A stretch of DNA of 32,839 nucleotides from Nemertoderma westbladi. Lineage: Eukaryota; Xenacoelomorpha; Nemertodermatida; Nemertodermatidae. Where the stretch lies: positions 1-32,839 of the forward strand of contig JAUCBJ010008801.1 of assembly GCA_032718475.1 (NCBI GenBank), written 5' to 3'. A program made the translations under genes and the position numbers. Below the pieces are notes generated by a model that worked only from the letters and a program-made list of their open reading frames with translations, was not told the origin of the DNA and did not search any database. This document shows, piece after piece, positions 1 through 11,800 of this stretch (its first letter is position 1; every line of letters begins with the position of its first letter).

Positions 1-66
1 GCTTGCTGTTGCATTGAATTGCTCTACCGCAGTTGACCCACGGAAGTTTTGCACTTTGTATTTCAG

Positions 67-397
67 TATTTCGTGCCGCTGATTCTAGAGCCTAAGATTT
101 CATCCGGTAACCGTTGCAAGTACCATAAACCACGCGCTGTAATCGTACCGATACCACAAAGTCTCTTTAGTTTCACCTGCATGTTTGCTTTTAGCGAAGT
201 CCTGCTTACGAGGCCAAGGGCCGGAAGTCGCGATGATAGAGTTCCGGTACGAGCCTCTCTCGACCTTCGCCGTCCAGAAATATGTGAAAACATTATCGCA
301 AACGTACTGGCACCCAGTCAGCCAGTGCCAATTTGTGTCGTCAACGTTTAAGACTCAGCAGTCATCTCTTGCAGAAGGAGATGAATCGTTAGGATAA
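67..397 (+). CDS. possible 3' end of an unrecognised plus-strand gene (two exons)
   Basis: Two candidate exons can be joined. Exon 67-106 follows a good acceptor (TTTGTATTTCAG) and ends in phase 1 before GTAACC. Exon 195-397 follows GCTTTTAG and starts with the two bases that complete an Ala codon, then reads to TAA at 395-397. The second exon gives about 66 residues, including the stretch EFRYEPLSTFAVQKYVK, with no repeat character and no family I recognise. The intron would be only 88 bp. A gene ending here would converge with the minus-strand Ig gene. The same bases are open in another plus frame and on the minus strand, so the coding call rests only on the phase match and residue composition. 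Confidence 0.28.
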
Positions 398-2700
398 GCT
401 GCAAGTGATCCTCACCTCATAGGGATCCTCGGATATAAGGATTACAACTTCCAAACTCGAAGTTTAGAACAGCAGTATAATGCAAGCAGATTGTATAAAA
501 TAAGCAGTAGGTAGGTAGGTGGAACTTAGAACAGAGGGAAGTTGGACTCCTGAGTTTACTAAAATCCTAAGGTTATTAGCCGCTTGCGTGACTGCCGGTT
601 TTGTCTGAGTTCGCTCGACCTAGTAGTAGTACGGTCACTGTGGAATTGTTACTGAAAGAACAGTTGATATGAGTAAACAGAAATTCTAGGCATAGGGGCC
701 TAGTTCAATCACAGTACTGCAGTACCGGTATTAGACTCACTAAAAATTAAAAAATATTCAATGAAATACTGAAATAGGCCTAATTATACAACAACCATCA
801 GACCGTACTGCCGTACAGTCGTACCGAACCTGATAACCTGCAGACACGCCTAGAATACAAGTACAAGGTATAGTATGTAGAATGTAGGTACGGCAGTAAG
901 GCCTGTGGAAGTATTGGCGGCGGTCTGGCAGTAGCCTACTGCAGCAGACGTTCCAGTTGTACCGCAGACAGGTAATACAGTAATAGGAAATCAAACACTA
1001 ACTGCTGAACTGCTAGGCCTAGCAGAAGAACAGTGCCAGTACACATAAGGCTGCAAAGTCAATGCTAGCAGCAGCATTCAAAGAATGATACCACACAGCC
1101 CTGCAGCCAGCTGTGAGTTCATTATCCTTGCCTCACACTAAGAGTGTTGCTGCTGCTAGGATACAAATTATCTGTTATTGGCTAGAGCTGTACCATTGGT
1201 TGGCTTTCATGTTATGATATTCAAATGGTTTGATGGAGGGAATTTCAAAATAGTCAAATAATACAACAATAATGAAATTTTTAATATGATGTGCAATTAT
1301 AAAAATCGCTGTAACTCTGGTGCAACACGACCGTATTCGATGAAATTTTCATTGTTACGTACGGTAATTAATGCGTTTACAATTGCTATACTCAATATAT
1401 TTATAATCGGTATGATTTTTAAACTATAAGAGTTTAAGAGCCGGGAATTGCCAAATTGTGGCCACATAAGCCAGATTTGACCACAAAATTGACCAGGTTC
1501 GTGCAACTCTTGAAAATTTTGGAATATGTCAATTTTGTTCTACTATCATGTTCTATAAATGACCAAAGTTAAAAAAAATATAATTCCTAGGAAGTTGTTT
1601 TATTTTTGATAAATATGTAATTTTATGGTGAAAATTGGTTAATTTTGTTAAAAATGAGTGAAAATTTGACGGTTTGGAGTAAAATTGGGTGGGTTGGGCC
1701 AACTCATATAAATTGTTGCCAGTGTCATTTTTCTTATCCTAAAACGTTCTTTAATTGAGCACAGTTTTAGAAAATATAATTCCTAGGAAGTTCTTAAACT
1801 AAAGCTCAGACTTTCAAAAAGACGGTCATTTAACGGACTTTTTTTATTTGTCTGTCATACCTACACACTATGTCGAAATCGAAAATGGCGTGCATATTCG
1901 GATTCAGCACACCAAAATGTACCTATATAGTATATTTTGAGGTAATCTGAGGCTAAAATAAAAAAAAATGAAAAAATGAAAAAAAATTTCGCCAAAATTT
2001 GCCAAACTTCCAAAAATACTTAACTTGCTCAGATTTTCATGAAATTTGGTACGGATGTGCCCAAAGCAATTCTAAGAAACTAATTTGAAGGATTTACGGA
2101 AAAATGCAATTTAAGCTGATATATCGCATTTTGAGTGCCTAAATAATGCCAGACGAAAAATAAAATAGACAGACATATATGTTTATATATGTAAGGTTGT
2201 ATCTTGTAAGTGTTTCGCTTTATGCAAATGTGTCTCGTGTCCGTGTCTGTCTATTTTATCCGATACAATTTACTAATTTTTTTGCCTTATATTCTGGACT
2301 GGACCTACAACGCGTGTCAACAACTGAAATATAATAGTCTAATTTAAAATGATAGATAATCAGCTTTGCATGTATATTATTCAAGTGTGGTATGTAATGT
2401 TCATTGACTATTTCGCCGTGTGTGCCATAAATATATATTATTATTATTATTTGTGTATTATTTATTTAATACTCAGTTTGTTTTTTTACTTTTTTTTTTT
2501 TATTTTTTAAGTCGCAGTCATGTCAAATCGCCTCGTCGACAGTAAGATGAGGAATTACATACAGCGTGGTAGAGAAATATAAATAGTATCCACAAAACAA
2601 AAGGAACTATATCTCCTTCTGCTTCTCTTCTCCCTTTACGCAATTTTCGCCAACGGTAATGCCCTCATCAGTGATATAAGATAATTTAAACTGAAAGTAA
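398..2700. other. AT-rich non-coding stretch between converging genes
   Basis: I see no convincing exon on either strand. The stretch holds short words rich in TACTG/CAGTA up to about 1100, then A/T-rich DNA. A phrase containing AATATAATTCCTAGGAAGTT occurs twice (about 1577 and 1771), so 1550-1800 contains an internal duplication. Near 2461 TTTATT reads AATAAA on the minus strand, a candidate poly(A) signal about 240 bp beyond the possible stop of the minus-strand gene. Confidence 0.5.
2160..2259. repeat. 16-bp inverted repeat
   Basis: ATAAAATAGACAGACA at 2160-2175 is the exact reverse complement of TGTCTGTCTATTTTAT at 2244-2259, with a 68-base loop. It looks like the remains of a small inverted-repeat element. 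No coding or target-duplication signal was seen. Confidence 0.6.
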
Positions 2701-2706
2701 ATGGCG

Positions 2707-2847
2707 TCACTTACGTTTGACTGTGAGGTTGGCCGATGTATTGGATTCTCCAGCCACACCAAAGGCTCGTAAATTATAGCGACCGGTATCTGATACTAAA
2801 GCGTCCGAGACTGCCAACTGGTAAACACCACGGCCGTTATCCGATAA
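2707..2847 (-). CDS. exon 22: second half of Ig domain 7, with possible stop
   Basis: Starts in phase 0 and continues Ig 7 with YQLAVSDALVSDTGRYNLRA (the DTGRY signature), ending LTVK. A strong donor GTAAGT follows base 2715 in phase 1, but unspliced reading gives Arg-Lys-TGA (stop 2709-2707). I found no further exon to the left, so either the protein ends here or the next exon lies outside the window. Confidence 0.75.
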   Translation of the reverse strand, partial: LSDNGRGVYQLAVSDALVSDTGRYNLRAFGVAGESNTSANLTVKRK

Positions 2848-5800
2848 CTAAAACAAAGACAGTTAAATGCAAAATATGTCAACAACCCAACTTTAATCAA
2901 CCATAGTTTGTATAACTTAGTTATATGTATATGGCAGATAGGGGGGACTTTCGATGCAATAAAAATTAACCCTCTCCAGGGGTAATTCGACGCAAATAAC
3001 AGCTGATTACTCTCAAAAATAAAACTGTAACCTGTTCTATTGTGTTTAGTTTATTGTTTTGGTTCAAATAATGTGCCACTGTAACCTGCTCCTTTCCCTA
3101 AATTGAGAATTTAACATTGAGGCGGGATATTAATTCGCCAAAATGGGATTTGCGTCCAGTTGCCCCCCTTTCTCGTATATGGGTAAAAATAAATAAACAC
3201 TCATTCATTCATTCACAGTACCGGTATAAACCTTCATGCAGTATAAACATTAACACCCAGGTGTTTCATTTTAGGGAAACACCTTAGCCGAAATATTCAT
3301 CAAATTACGTAATCTGATTAGAATCGGGTTATTCACCCAGATGAAGGATTTTAACATTTAGCGAGGTGTATATAATATTCCTCGAACTTATCTATTTCCC
3401 GTACAATTATTGTTACTTAAGCGACCTTTGAAATTGAGAACCCTTTACCACCTTTTCCAAGGCAACCGTTACCACGGGAATCTTTACCAACCGACCATAC
3501 AACTTACTTTTATCCCGGGCGTCATCCTGGTAACATGTCTGCCGTCCTTTTGCCACTCAACTTCCGGTTTAGGTGAGCCGGTTACGCTGACCTCGAAGCT
3601 AGCCGACTGCCCTTCGTCGATGAATATATCCCTGAGCTGAGCCGTAAACCGCGGCGCAACCTTAGGTTCTAGAATGTAAACAATTAGTAGAGTAACGTTC
3701 ACGCAGAATCCTTTAGAGATATAATTATTTAATTTCCTGTTTGTTTACTACTATATACTACTACTACTAGGTCTAGCGAGCTCGGACAGTGGAAATTAGA
3801 TCCTTCCTGGCTTCCCGATTCTCCATAGTTGTCGTAATTTCTTGCCACGTAGTAAGCAATGCCTTTGAAAAGTAGCGTATTTTGCTTCCATTATTTGAGT
3901 AACAAATAAATACAGAAATAAAATGTTAATGAAAAAAATTTGAGATAAAGTTAGAGAGGAAGCACAAACCCGTAATGGTTAGTTGAGCCGATGAGGATTC
4001 GGTACCGACAGTGTTGGTCGCCACGACCCGGTAGGTCCCCGCAGACTCCGGGGTAACCATGGTAACAGTGAGGGTCTCTCGGTCGCCCGTAGTATCGATT
4101 CTAGTTGCAGGGGAGTCGGCTAGAGGGACACCGTCGTGGAACCATTGCACGGTTGGGCGAGGCAGGGCAGAGACGAGACAGGTGAATCTCGCCGCGTCTG
4201 ATTGGTTGAGGGTTAGTGACTCGAGCGGGACAATGAACCGCGGTGATTGGACGAGAGCTACGGGGAGGCAGTAAAGGGTTAATGTGAGGGGAAGGGGGGC
4301 AATGGTGTTGGGTTGTTAGTAAATAAACTGAGGTGTTGAACACGGTCGAACCCAGTGAGTATTAACACACACACATTGGTCAAAACAAATTGAAATTTAA
4401 TAAATGTTAGTGAATATGAATACATTTTGAAATTTCAATGTTAATTATAGCAAAGGGAGTAACCATTATTATAGGTTTAATTAAAAGAAAAAGATGTTGA
4501 TGATTAAGACACAGTACTCCCGTGCTTACCTCTCACTGTTACACGGCAACCAGAAACTTTCTGTCCAGCGGGATTGGTTGCCTTTACGGAATAGGTGCCC
4601 TCATCGGAACGTTTAGCCTCTCTCAGAACCAAAGAGACGTTCTTACCGAATCTATAAAATTGTGTTTATAAAATAAATGTAACAATCGCGTAATAGAGAG
4701 AGACCCACCAAACTCATCCCTCGTGGAACCAAACACAACGAACATAGTGAACTTTTTGTAAGTTACCAACATCCAGTCCAACACACTGTGTGTTTATTTA
4801 TATATTTCTAACCTCACCCATATATTTATATAACTGACACACTCCAACTTCTCGAAAGTTCCCGCCCTCTAACACCAACGTGTAGCGTCTAACCCAACTA
4901 ACACCACCTTCCCGAGACCCCGACCCAAGGAGAGCATTATCATATTGTCTTATTACATTATAAATATTACAACCGGTTCCCATTGTGGGGCGAGTCATAA
5001 TTCAGAGCTATCAAGGAACGGCCTATTCTACTAAATAGTGAATTTAAATAATGGAGAATATAATTAATTTAATAATATTATTTAAATTCATTATATTAGT
5101 GCTTCTAAGTCTGGATGTCGCACACCAATAATATAATTTATAACTATGTCAGTTTTACCTAAGTTTGTGGTGAGGGAGGGGGGGGGGGGGGCTATATAAC
5201 TATTATAGCCACACTCTGCTGCACGATGGCCCCAAACACAGTTTGTTGTAGTCTCATCCTGTCGGATTCAAATCAACAACAAAATAAAAATATGAAAAAT
5301 ACTATAGAGTTATGAAGGGAAATATAAAAATAACCACTAAAGGGAGAATTCCACCAAAATCGAAGGAAATTAATTAGTGATATGAATTCAAATCTGATAA
5401 ATTAATTGACAATATTAAACCATCAATGTAACACCTAATAATCGATTTAGTACACTGAATATATTTAGCGCGGGGTACAACAGTTGTAGCTGGACTCCCG
5501 ATGCAAACCACATCGCTTTCACTTGGGAGTAAATTATTTAACGAGTCTAAGTAGGACGTTAGCAACGACTTTAATCGCACAGAGAACCGCTCGCATAAGT
5601 CGCTAACAGTCTCATTGAGTCCGACTATATCAGGCACCAAGTTGAATCCAACATCAGCGGTCGTGTTATTGCACAGTAACTGGATAAGTAACGCCGCCTG
5701 GGATGGGTTATTAACATTAACTTTAATTAGCGAAGAATGCACGGTGGAGTTGAGTGACGTAATCCGACATCCGGCGAGCGGATGCGAGTGGCCGGTGGGA

Positions 5801-8800
5801 ACACTGAATCCACGGTCGGATAGTTCGCAAGGTTCAAGGGATTCCTTTAGGGTTGTAACAACAGAATGACTCGGTAAGGTCGCTGAAGATATTGATAGAA
5901 CGAATTCTGGTTGGGTAAAATCTAAAAGCGAAGACTTAAGGAATCTTTCCTGGATATTTTGCACGGAAAGTTTAGAATCGAGAAATTCTGGAAGATCCAA
6001 ACTTATTGTACCAACAGTTAAAGAGGATTGTTGAGAAGATTTCTCCACCACGGTAGATTTGTTTTCCCATCGACAAATTAATGCGACTTTCAATGGAAAC
6101 AAACATGTCCTAAAATCTAAATGAAGAGCTAAAAATACGTCGTATGACTTATTAACTGTCACTAATGCATCAAATGGTAGCAATCCGGTGATCACTGATT
6201 CAGAATATTGGCAAGAATTATTATTATCGTTTAGTAAAACCGCAGAAAGTGAACAGTTGACAATATCGTGGAGATGAACCCTTAACTTACAGTGCGCGAC
6301 CCAACGTGGGGGGCTAGAGGCGGTGTAGTTAGCTAACCAGTCTACCGATAGGGGGCGGGTGGGGGTGGGAGGGCAATGAGTGGAGGACTGGGGGACGTTG
6401 GCCGTCAATGAGACCACCTGAGTGTCGGTGTATCTATGCCGTGGGGACCACGACTGTAGACTCATATATTTGCACAGATGGATCAACGTTTGCTCTTTGC
6501 CGTTTCGCAACAGTTTTAGTTCGTCGAGTTTCTTACGAAACTCGTCGATTTTACCTCGAAGTAAATCTCCGTCAGGTTTATTCGGCGCGGATTCGAGACG
6601 CTCACACGAACCTTCGTGAATCAACTCCATATCAACTACTACAAACTTATTAGGAGGGAAGGAGTTACCCTTAACTAAAAGGAGTTGATCCCAAAACGGG
6701 TTACAGAAGTCCCCCAAGTAATACGACGCCACATCGGTAAACACTCGGACAACAGAGAAATCCTTTCTAAGCAAAACCGTTATTGAGTAACAGCAGTTTG
6801 TGACGTCATCCGTGGTTGCAAAGGTAGATACGGTCCCGTTGATAGCAGGGTCAGTAACGTCACGAGATTCCGAGACTATCAGATAGGAATCTCCGCTTCC
6901 TGAGTTTAGAACGTCTATCCTGTAGGGAATGATATCGAGTTGAGCGAATCGGATAACCCGTCGCTCCCGGCACTCGACTACCTGCCGCGAACTCGTGCCG
7001 ATAAACACGCACTCCTCGTCGGTTAGCGGGTCCGCGCACCGCTTATACGAGACTACCGTACCGGCGTAGACCTGGGGAACGTCCGGGTCCAGCACCAACC
7101 GGAATCCGTCCGGACCTTCGGAGACCGTAAAGGCGAGACGCGACACGGAAGTCGAGAAGTCGGGATGTGCGCGAACCCCGGTTAGAATATATTCGGTGAA
7201 GTCGGGAGATAATCGAATATCTAGTAACGTCTTGAAGGCGTCGCCGTGTTCGTACCTCGTGTGGCGTCGACCTGTAGAGATGCCGGACGCCGTTATGAAG
7301 TAGAACGTATTGGAAGTCTTCCAGAACAGAAGAGGTCCGTCTGCTAGAAGGCAGTTATTTACTGGGAGTAACGGGAACGTCATTCCGAACTTGAGAACCT
7401 GTTTATCCCCTCCGGTGGCGCTGTCTATCAGTAGTAGATGCTGGATTATATCGGCTTGCGGTTTCCTAACGTTTGGTTTCGTGGATTTTCTTTCGGAATC
7501 CGTCTGGGAATGTTGTTGTAGATGGAGGTAGATGTTCCGCAGCCCCGTGGACTTGTCCAGGAGTTCCCGGCAGTTGATCACGTCGACGCGGCCGTAGAGT
7601 TTAATCGTGCGTATCGTTTTCGGTTGGGAGAATGTCGGCTCGGTTCCAGGGATGTATCGCGTCTCGGCGAATGTGAACCGAGAACTCACCGAGTCGCTGT
7701 CCGTGCTGGTAGGGGACACGTTGCTGGATAGCCGCACCAGTTGGTTGGAGTTGGAAAGGGAGAAAATTCGAGGGGGAGGACGAATAGCGGGTTCCATTAC
7801 AGTTTGGATAAATATACTACAGTACCGGTACTAAGTTGTCAGGATGGCAATGGCCAAATAATAAATAAATATAAGACAGTAAGAAGCTTGTACCGGTGCA
7901 GCGGTAAATATGAACAGATGTAGGCCACCTAAACCTGCAATGCTGCAAACCTACCGCCTACCAGTTGACCGCGACCGGCTTGGCTGTGTGCAATACATAC
8001 TGCATTAAGGCTGTGTAAGGCGATGAAGTGACAGTCAAATATTCAAATACCAACACAGTACAGATGTAGCAGCGAGCAGGTATAGACTGTCACTGCCAAT
8101 ACTGTCATGTGTGACTCTGGTCTCATTGGCTATCAGGTTTCATGTGAGTAGAATATGAGAGATTTGGGTGATGGGGGGGGGGGGGGGGGGGGGGACTTTC
8201 GACGTGCAATCAAAATTCAGAGGAAATTTATCGTCACAAATAACAGCTGATTACTCCGAAAAATAAAACTGTAACCTGTTCTATTGACTTTAGTTTATCG
8301 TTTTGTTATTTTACTAAACGTGCCTCTGTCACCTGCTCCATTCCCTCACTCTAATTTTCATTGGGTCCTTTGGTCTTTAGGTCCTAAGTCTCCAGTAAAA
8401 AAACTACCTTGGCTTAAAGGCCCTACTGACGCGGTCCTAAAGGTTTGGTGGCACTGAAGGAATAATTACAGTAGTTGTTTTTAATATCTCAGAATTAAAA
8501 AATAAACGAGTAAACGAAATAGCCCCTCAAATTCGTTTTTCGTTTATTTATTTTAATTTTCCCAGGATAAAAAAAAAAACGAAAAAACGAATTTGAAGTT
8601 CCAGTTCGTTTTATTAGCTTTTTTTTTAATTCTGAGAAATTAAAAAAATCGAATAGTCATCTTCCGTGCCACCATATAAAGGACTTCGCCTAAATAATTC
8701 ACTTGATATTTGTAATTCAATAATTATTTTGGATTAATTACTTAATTAAAGCAATCAATTATATATTTGACTTAAATTGTTTACACTATTTAAATTTTTT

Positions 8801-11800
8801 TAAATGGTTAGACCAGATCGGCTGGCATTTTATTAAAAAATAATTATTGCTCCGATTAAATTGTAGTGGCAACTAACTTTTCAAAGCGGAGATTTGGCGA
8901 TTCACGGATGATGATATCGTTAAAGAACCATTGTATGTCGGGGTCAGGTTTGCCTGTCACTCCGACGGTAAGAGAGATCCGATCGCCTTCGTCTATGACT
9001 AGGTCGCGCAACTGGTCCGTGAAGGAAGGCGCAACGTTCGCACTGAAATAATTGAAACAAAGGTATGATAAGTTTTATTATTTATTCAAGCACATTCAGT
9101 ATTAGCCGAACTCTGTTCAGAATTGAAGGTCTGGAGGAAACAATAATGTAAAAAGCGATTGAAGAACCAGAAGTTGCGTGGAATCAGAGTCTCGAGACTC
9201 GAGGGTCTGCCAAGCATTCAAATTTCGTCCTCCAATATATGATTACATTATTTCTCAAAAAAATCAATATTTATAGGGATTTGTTTCAATCCTCGTGGAG
9301 GACAGAACCTACAGTTCTATCGCGTTCCGAAAAGTGTTGGATGCGATGTCCAACAAAACTCATAATACTAATTGTAATAATAGGCCTACTCCTAAATATA
9401 ATGCTAAATAATAGAGTTTGCAGCTTATTGCCAACACTCATCTCATTTGGCTCCAACATTGTAAAAACTATGACTTATGAGTTCAGTTCAAACGTAGAAG
9501 GTGCAATACAATTCCACTCACCTAGCTACACTAAGTATTGCTTTTGTGCTCCTTTCCCCAGCTCTGTTTTTAGCTTGGCACGTGTAATTCCCCCCATCTT
9601 CCATGGAAACCTTGTGTATGTACAGACAGCATTGCCCGTTGTTGTAGCTCAACTCGTATTGCGGCGAGGTGTCCAGAATCTCTCGGTTATTCTTGAACCA
9701 AACGATATTTGGGCTCGGAATCCCCGTCGCGCTGCAGGTAAACTTGTGCGGTGCTCCTTCGATAACGTTCGCGTTGTCCACTCGGGTCGCGAACTCGGGG
9801 GGTTCGTCTAGGGACTTTACCGACAGACGACAACTAGTGTCGGCATGTCCGTGCGGATTGGAAGCCCGACAGACAAACAGACCGGAGTCGGTCACTCGGG
9901 CAGGGCGGAGTTCTAGAATACACAACCCTTGCAAAACCCTGTAAAAAAACAATGAAAACTAAACCTAATGATTGACAATTGGATTGAGACATATGCAAAA
10001 AGACTAATAAGAACACTAATATTAAGCATATTATATTATAACCTAAAATTATAACTAAAATGAATATCTTACCAAAATATTTCAGTATTATTTGCATCAA
10101 CAAGACATTATAAATTTGTTGCGAATCGCGTTCAGCAACCTTCTCTATTAACTCTCACCTGGTTACATAATCCGGACTGTTGGTAACATCTCTACCGTCT
10201 TTTGTCCAGACGACCGACGGGGCTGGGCTCCCATGGACTTCAGCCTCCAACATGAGGAATCCTCCGTCATCTACGTCAATGGATCTCAGCTCTCTAACGA
10301 ACACAGGAGGTTCCCGTTTCTCCATTTCTGTAATATAAATAAATAATTGTTACTATAGCGATGCCAAAATACATGAAAATTAGACAGAAAAGTAGGACAA
10401 AGTCATTATTTTATGATAAACGAAAACGTGAGCAGAAAACTCACCTTCTATTACAACATACAGTGTTTATTTAACTTTCCTTTCATAATAGTATGATAGT
10501 TACACGAGACATTATATGCCTTATATATTAGCACTGTTTCATAAGACTACATACCTTCTATTATCACATGACCAAATGTGGGCACCTCGGCGGCAATGTT
10601 CTTCGCTTTGCACCAATATAAACCCTTATCGTCCGGGCGTACTTGATTGATGGTGAGGCGATGGATTCCTCCAGGGATAGATTCTACTTTATAACCGAAA
10701 CCTGAAAAGGGAAGAGTAGATGGCGGCAATGTGGTGTTTCACGGAGGTTGAACAATGCACGGGTATTGGTATAAGGATACTTGTGTTTAATCAGTGCGAG
10801 TGCAATAGATTGTTTTACATTGCAAAATGGAATGCACAATTTTTAGTTATCAGGCTACCAACTACAGCGCTACGGTGCGGCCTACCTTTGAGCGGTTTGT
10901 CCTCTTTCATCCAGGATACAGTAGGTTCTGGGAATCCATTGACCTTAACTTCTAACGTTAGTCTGTCATTCTCGTTCACGTGGTAATCTCTCAATGGGAT
11001 GGTGAAAACAGGGGGCGTGGCCGGGGCGTCTGGAGAGACAATTAAAAGCTGAAATTAATATAATGTTCAAATGCTTCCCATGTATTTGTATTCCCTTGTA
11101 TTTGCCTTGAATTAAACACTGTGATGGGCTGAAGGGCAGAAACAAGAAATACAGTAGAAATTTGTGAAGGACGCAGGCACAAAATATACGTACAACAAAC
11201 ATGTGAAGGAAAGAAACTACAATACAAACCTGAAAAGGAGAGCTACAAGAACTACAATACAAACCACTGATGAAGGACAGACACAAGAGTTACAATACCA
11301 ACCTGTGAATGACAGACAGGCGGCTGTTGAAGCTTCGCCCGCTGGATTTTTCGCTCTGAACTCGTATTTTCCTAGATGGTCCGGTTTCACCCTATCGATT
11401 GCCAGATTATATCGCGACTTGGCTTTATCGACGGTAATTCGAACGTCAGCACTGGGCCGGATCTCGTAACCATCCTTGGACCAGACCACCTCCGGGTCTG
11501 GGTCAGCATGGACCTCACAATCGAAACCTTAGTAACAATTATAATGTAAGAGTCTGAATACCTCGGATACAAAATTATTGATAACAACTACTAAATAAAA
11601 ACCAAAAGTTAAAATTACAAATGCATGACCTACTATTTATTGTAGGTTATGAAACATGCAAAATAAAATACTTAGTATTTATTAGAAACTCACAGGCCCT
11701 TCCCCCATCCAATACATGACAATCAGTTAGCGGTGTCTCTATAGAAGGTGCGACCCCTAGTGGCGGTGGGGCGCTCTGTAAACTCCGTTTATTCTTCCTT

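Larger units (their letters stand above)
4652..8877 (-). other. 4.2-kb intron of the spectrin-Ig gene holding the FANCB-like gene
   Basis: Donor GTTAGT at 8877-8872, acceptor TTTATAG at 4652. Outside the FANCB-like ORF it holds a MITE copy and a foldback element (8172-8685), a G run of about 14 at 5178, and a short AT-rich palindrome (TGAATTTAAATAAT and its complement, 5039-5092). There is no other gene. Confidence 0.8.

Noticed and set aside
2590-2695. Further 3' exon after TTTACTTTCAG on the minus strand
   Set aside because: The intron would be only 24 bp and the phase-1 join gives an immediate TAA.
5178-5192. G run as another MITE end
   Set aside because: The flanking bases (CTATATAACTATTATAGCC) do not match the MITE family.
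5374-7797. FANCB-like ORF as an internal giant exon of the Ig gene
   Set aside because: Exons 18 and 19 join exactly across it, restoring a Lys codon within a single Ig domain, so the ORF is intronic and separate.
9239-9811. 190-codon plus-strand frame
   Set aside because: It is antisense to exon 17, which has clear Ig-domain signatures and consistent splicing. Its first half is intron-like AT-rich DNA.
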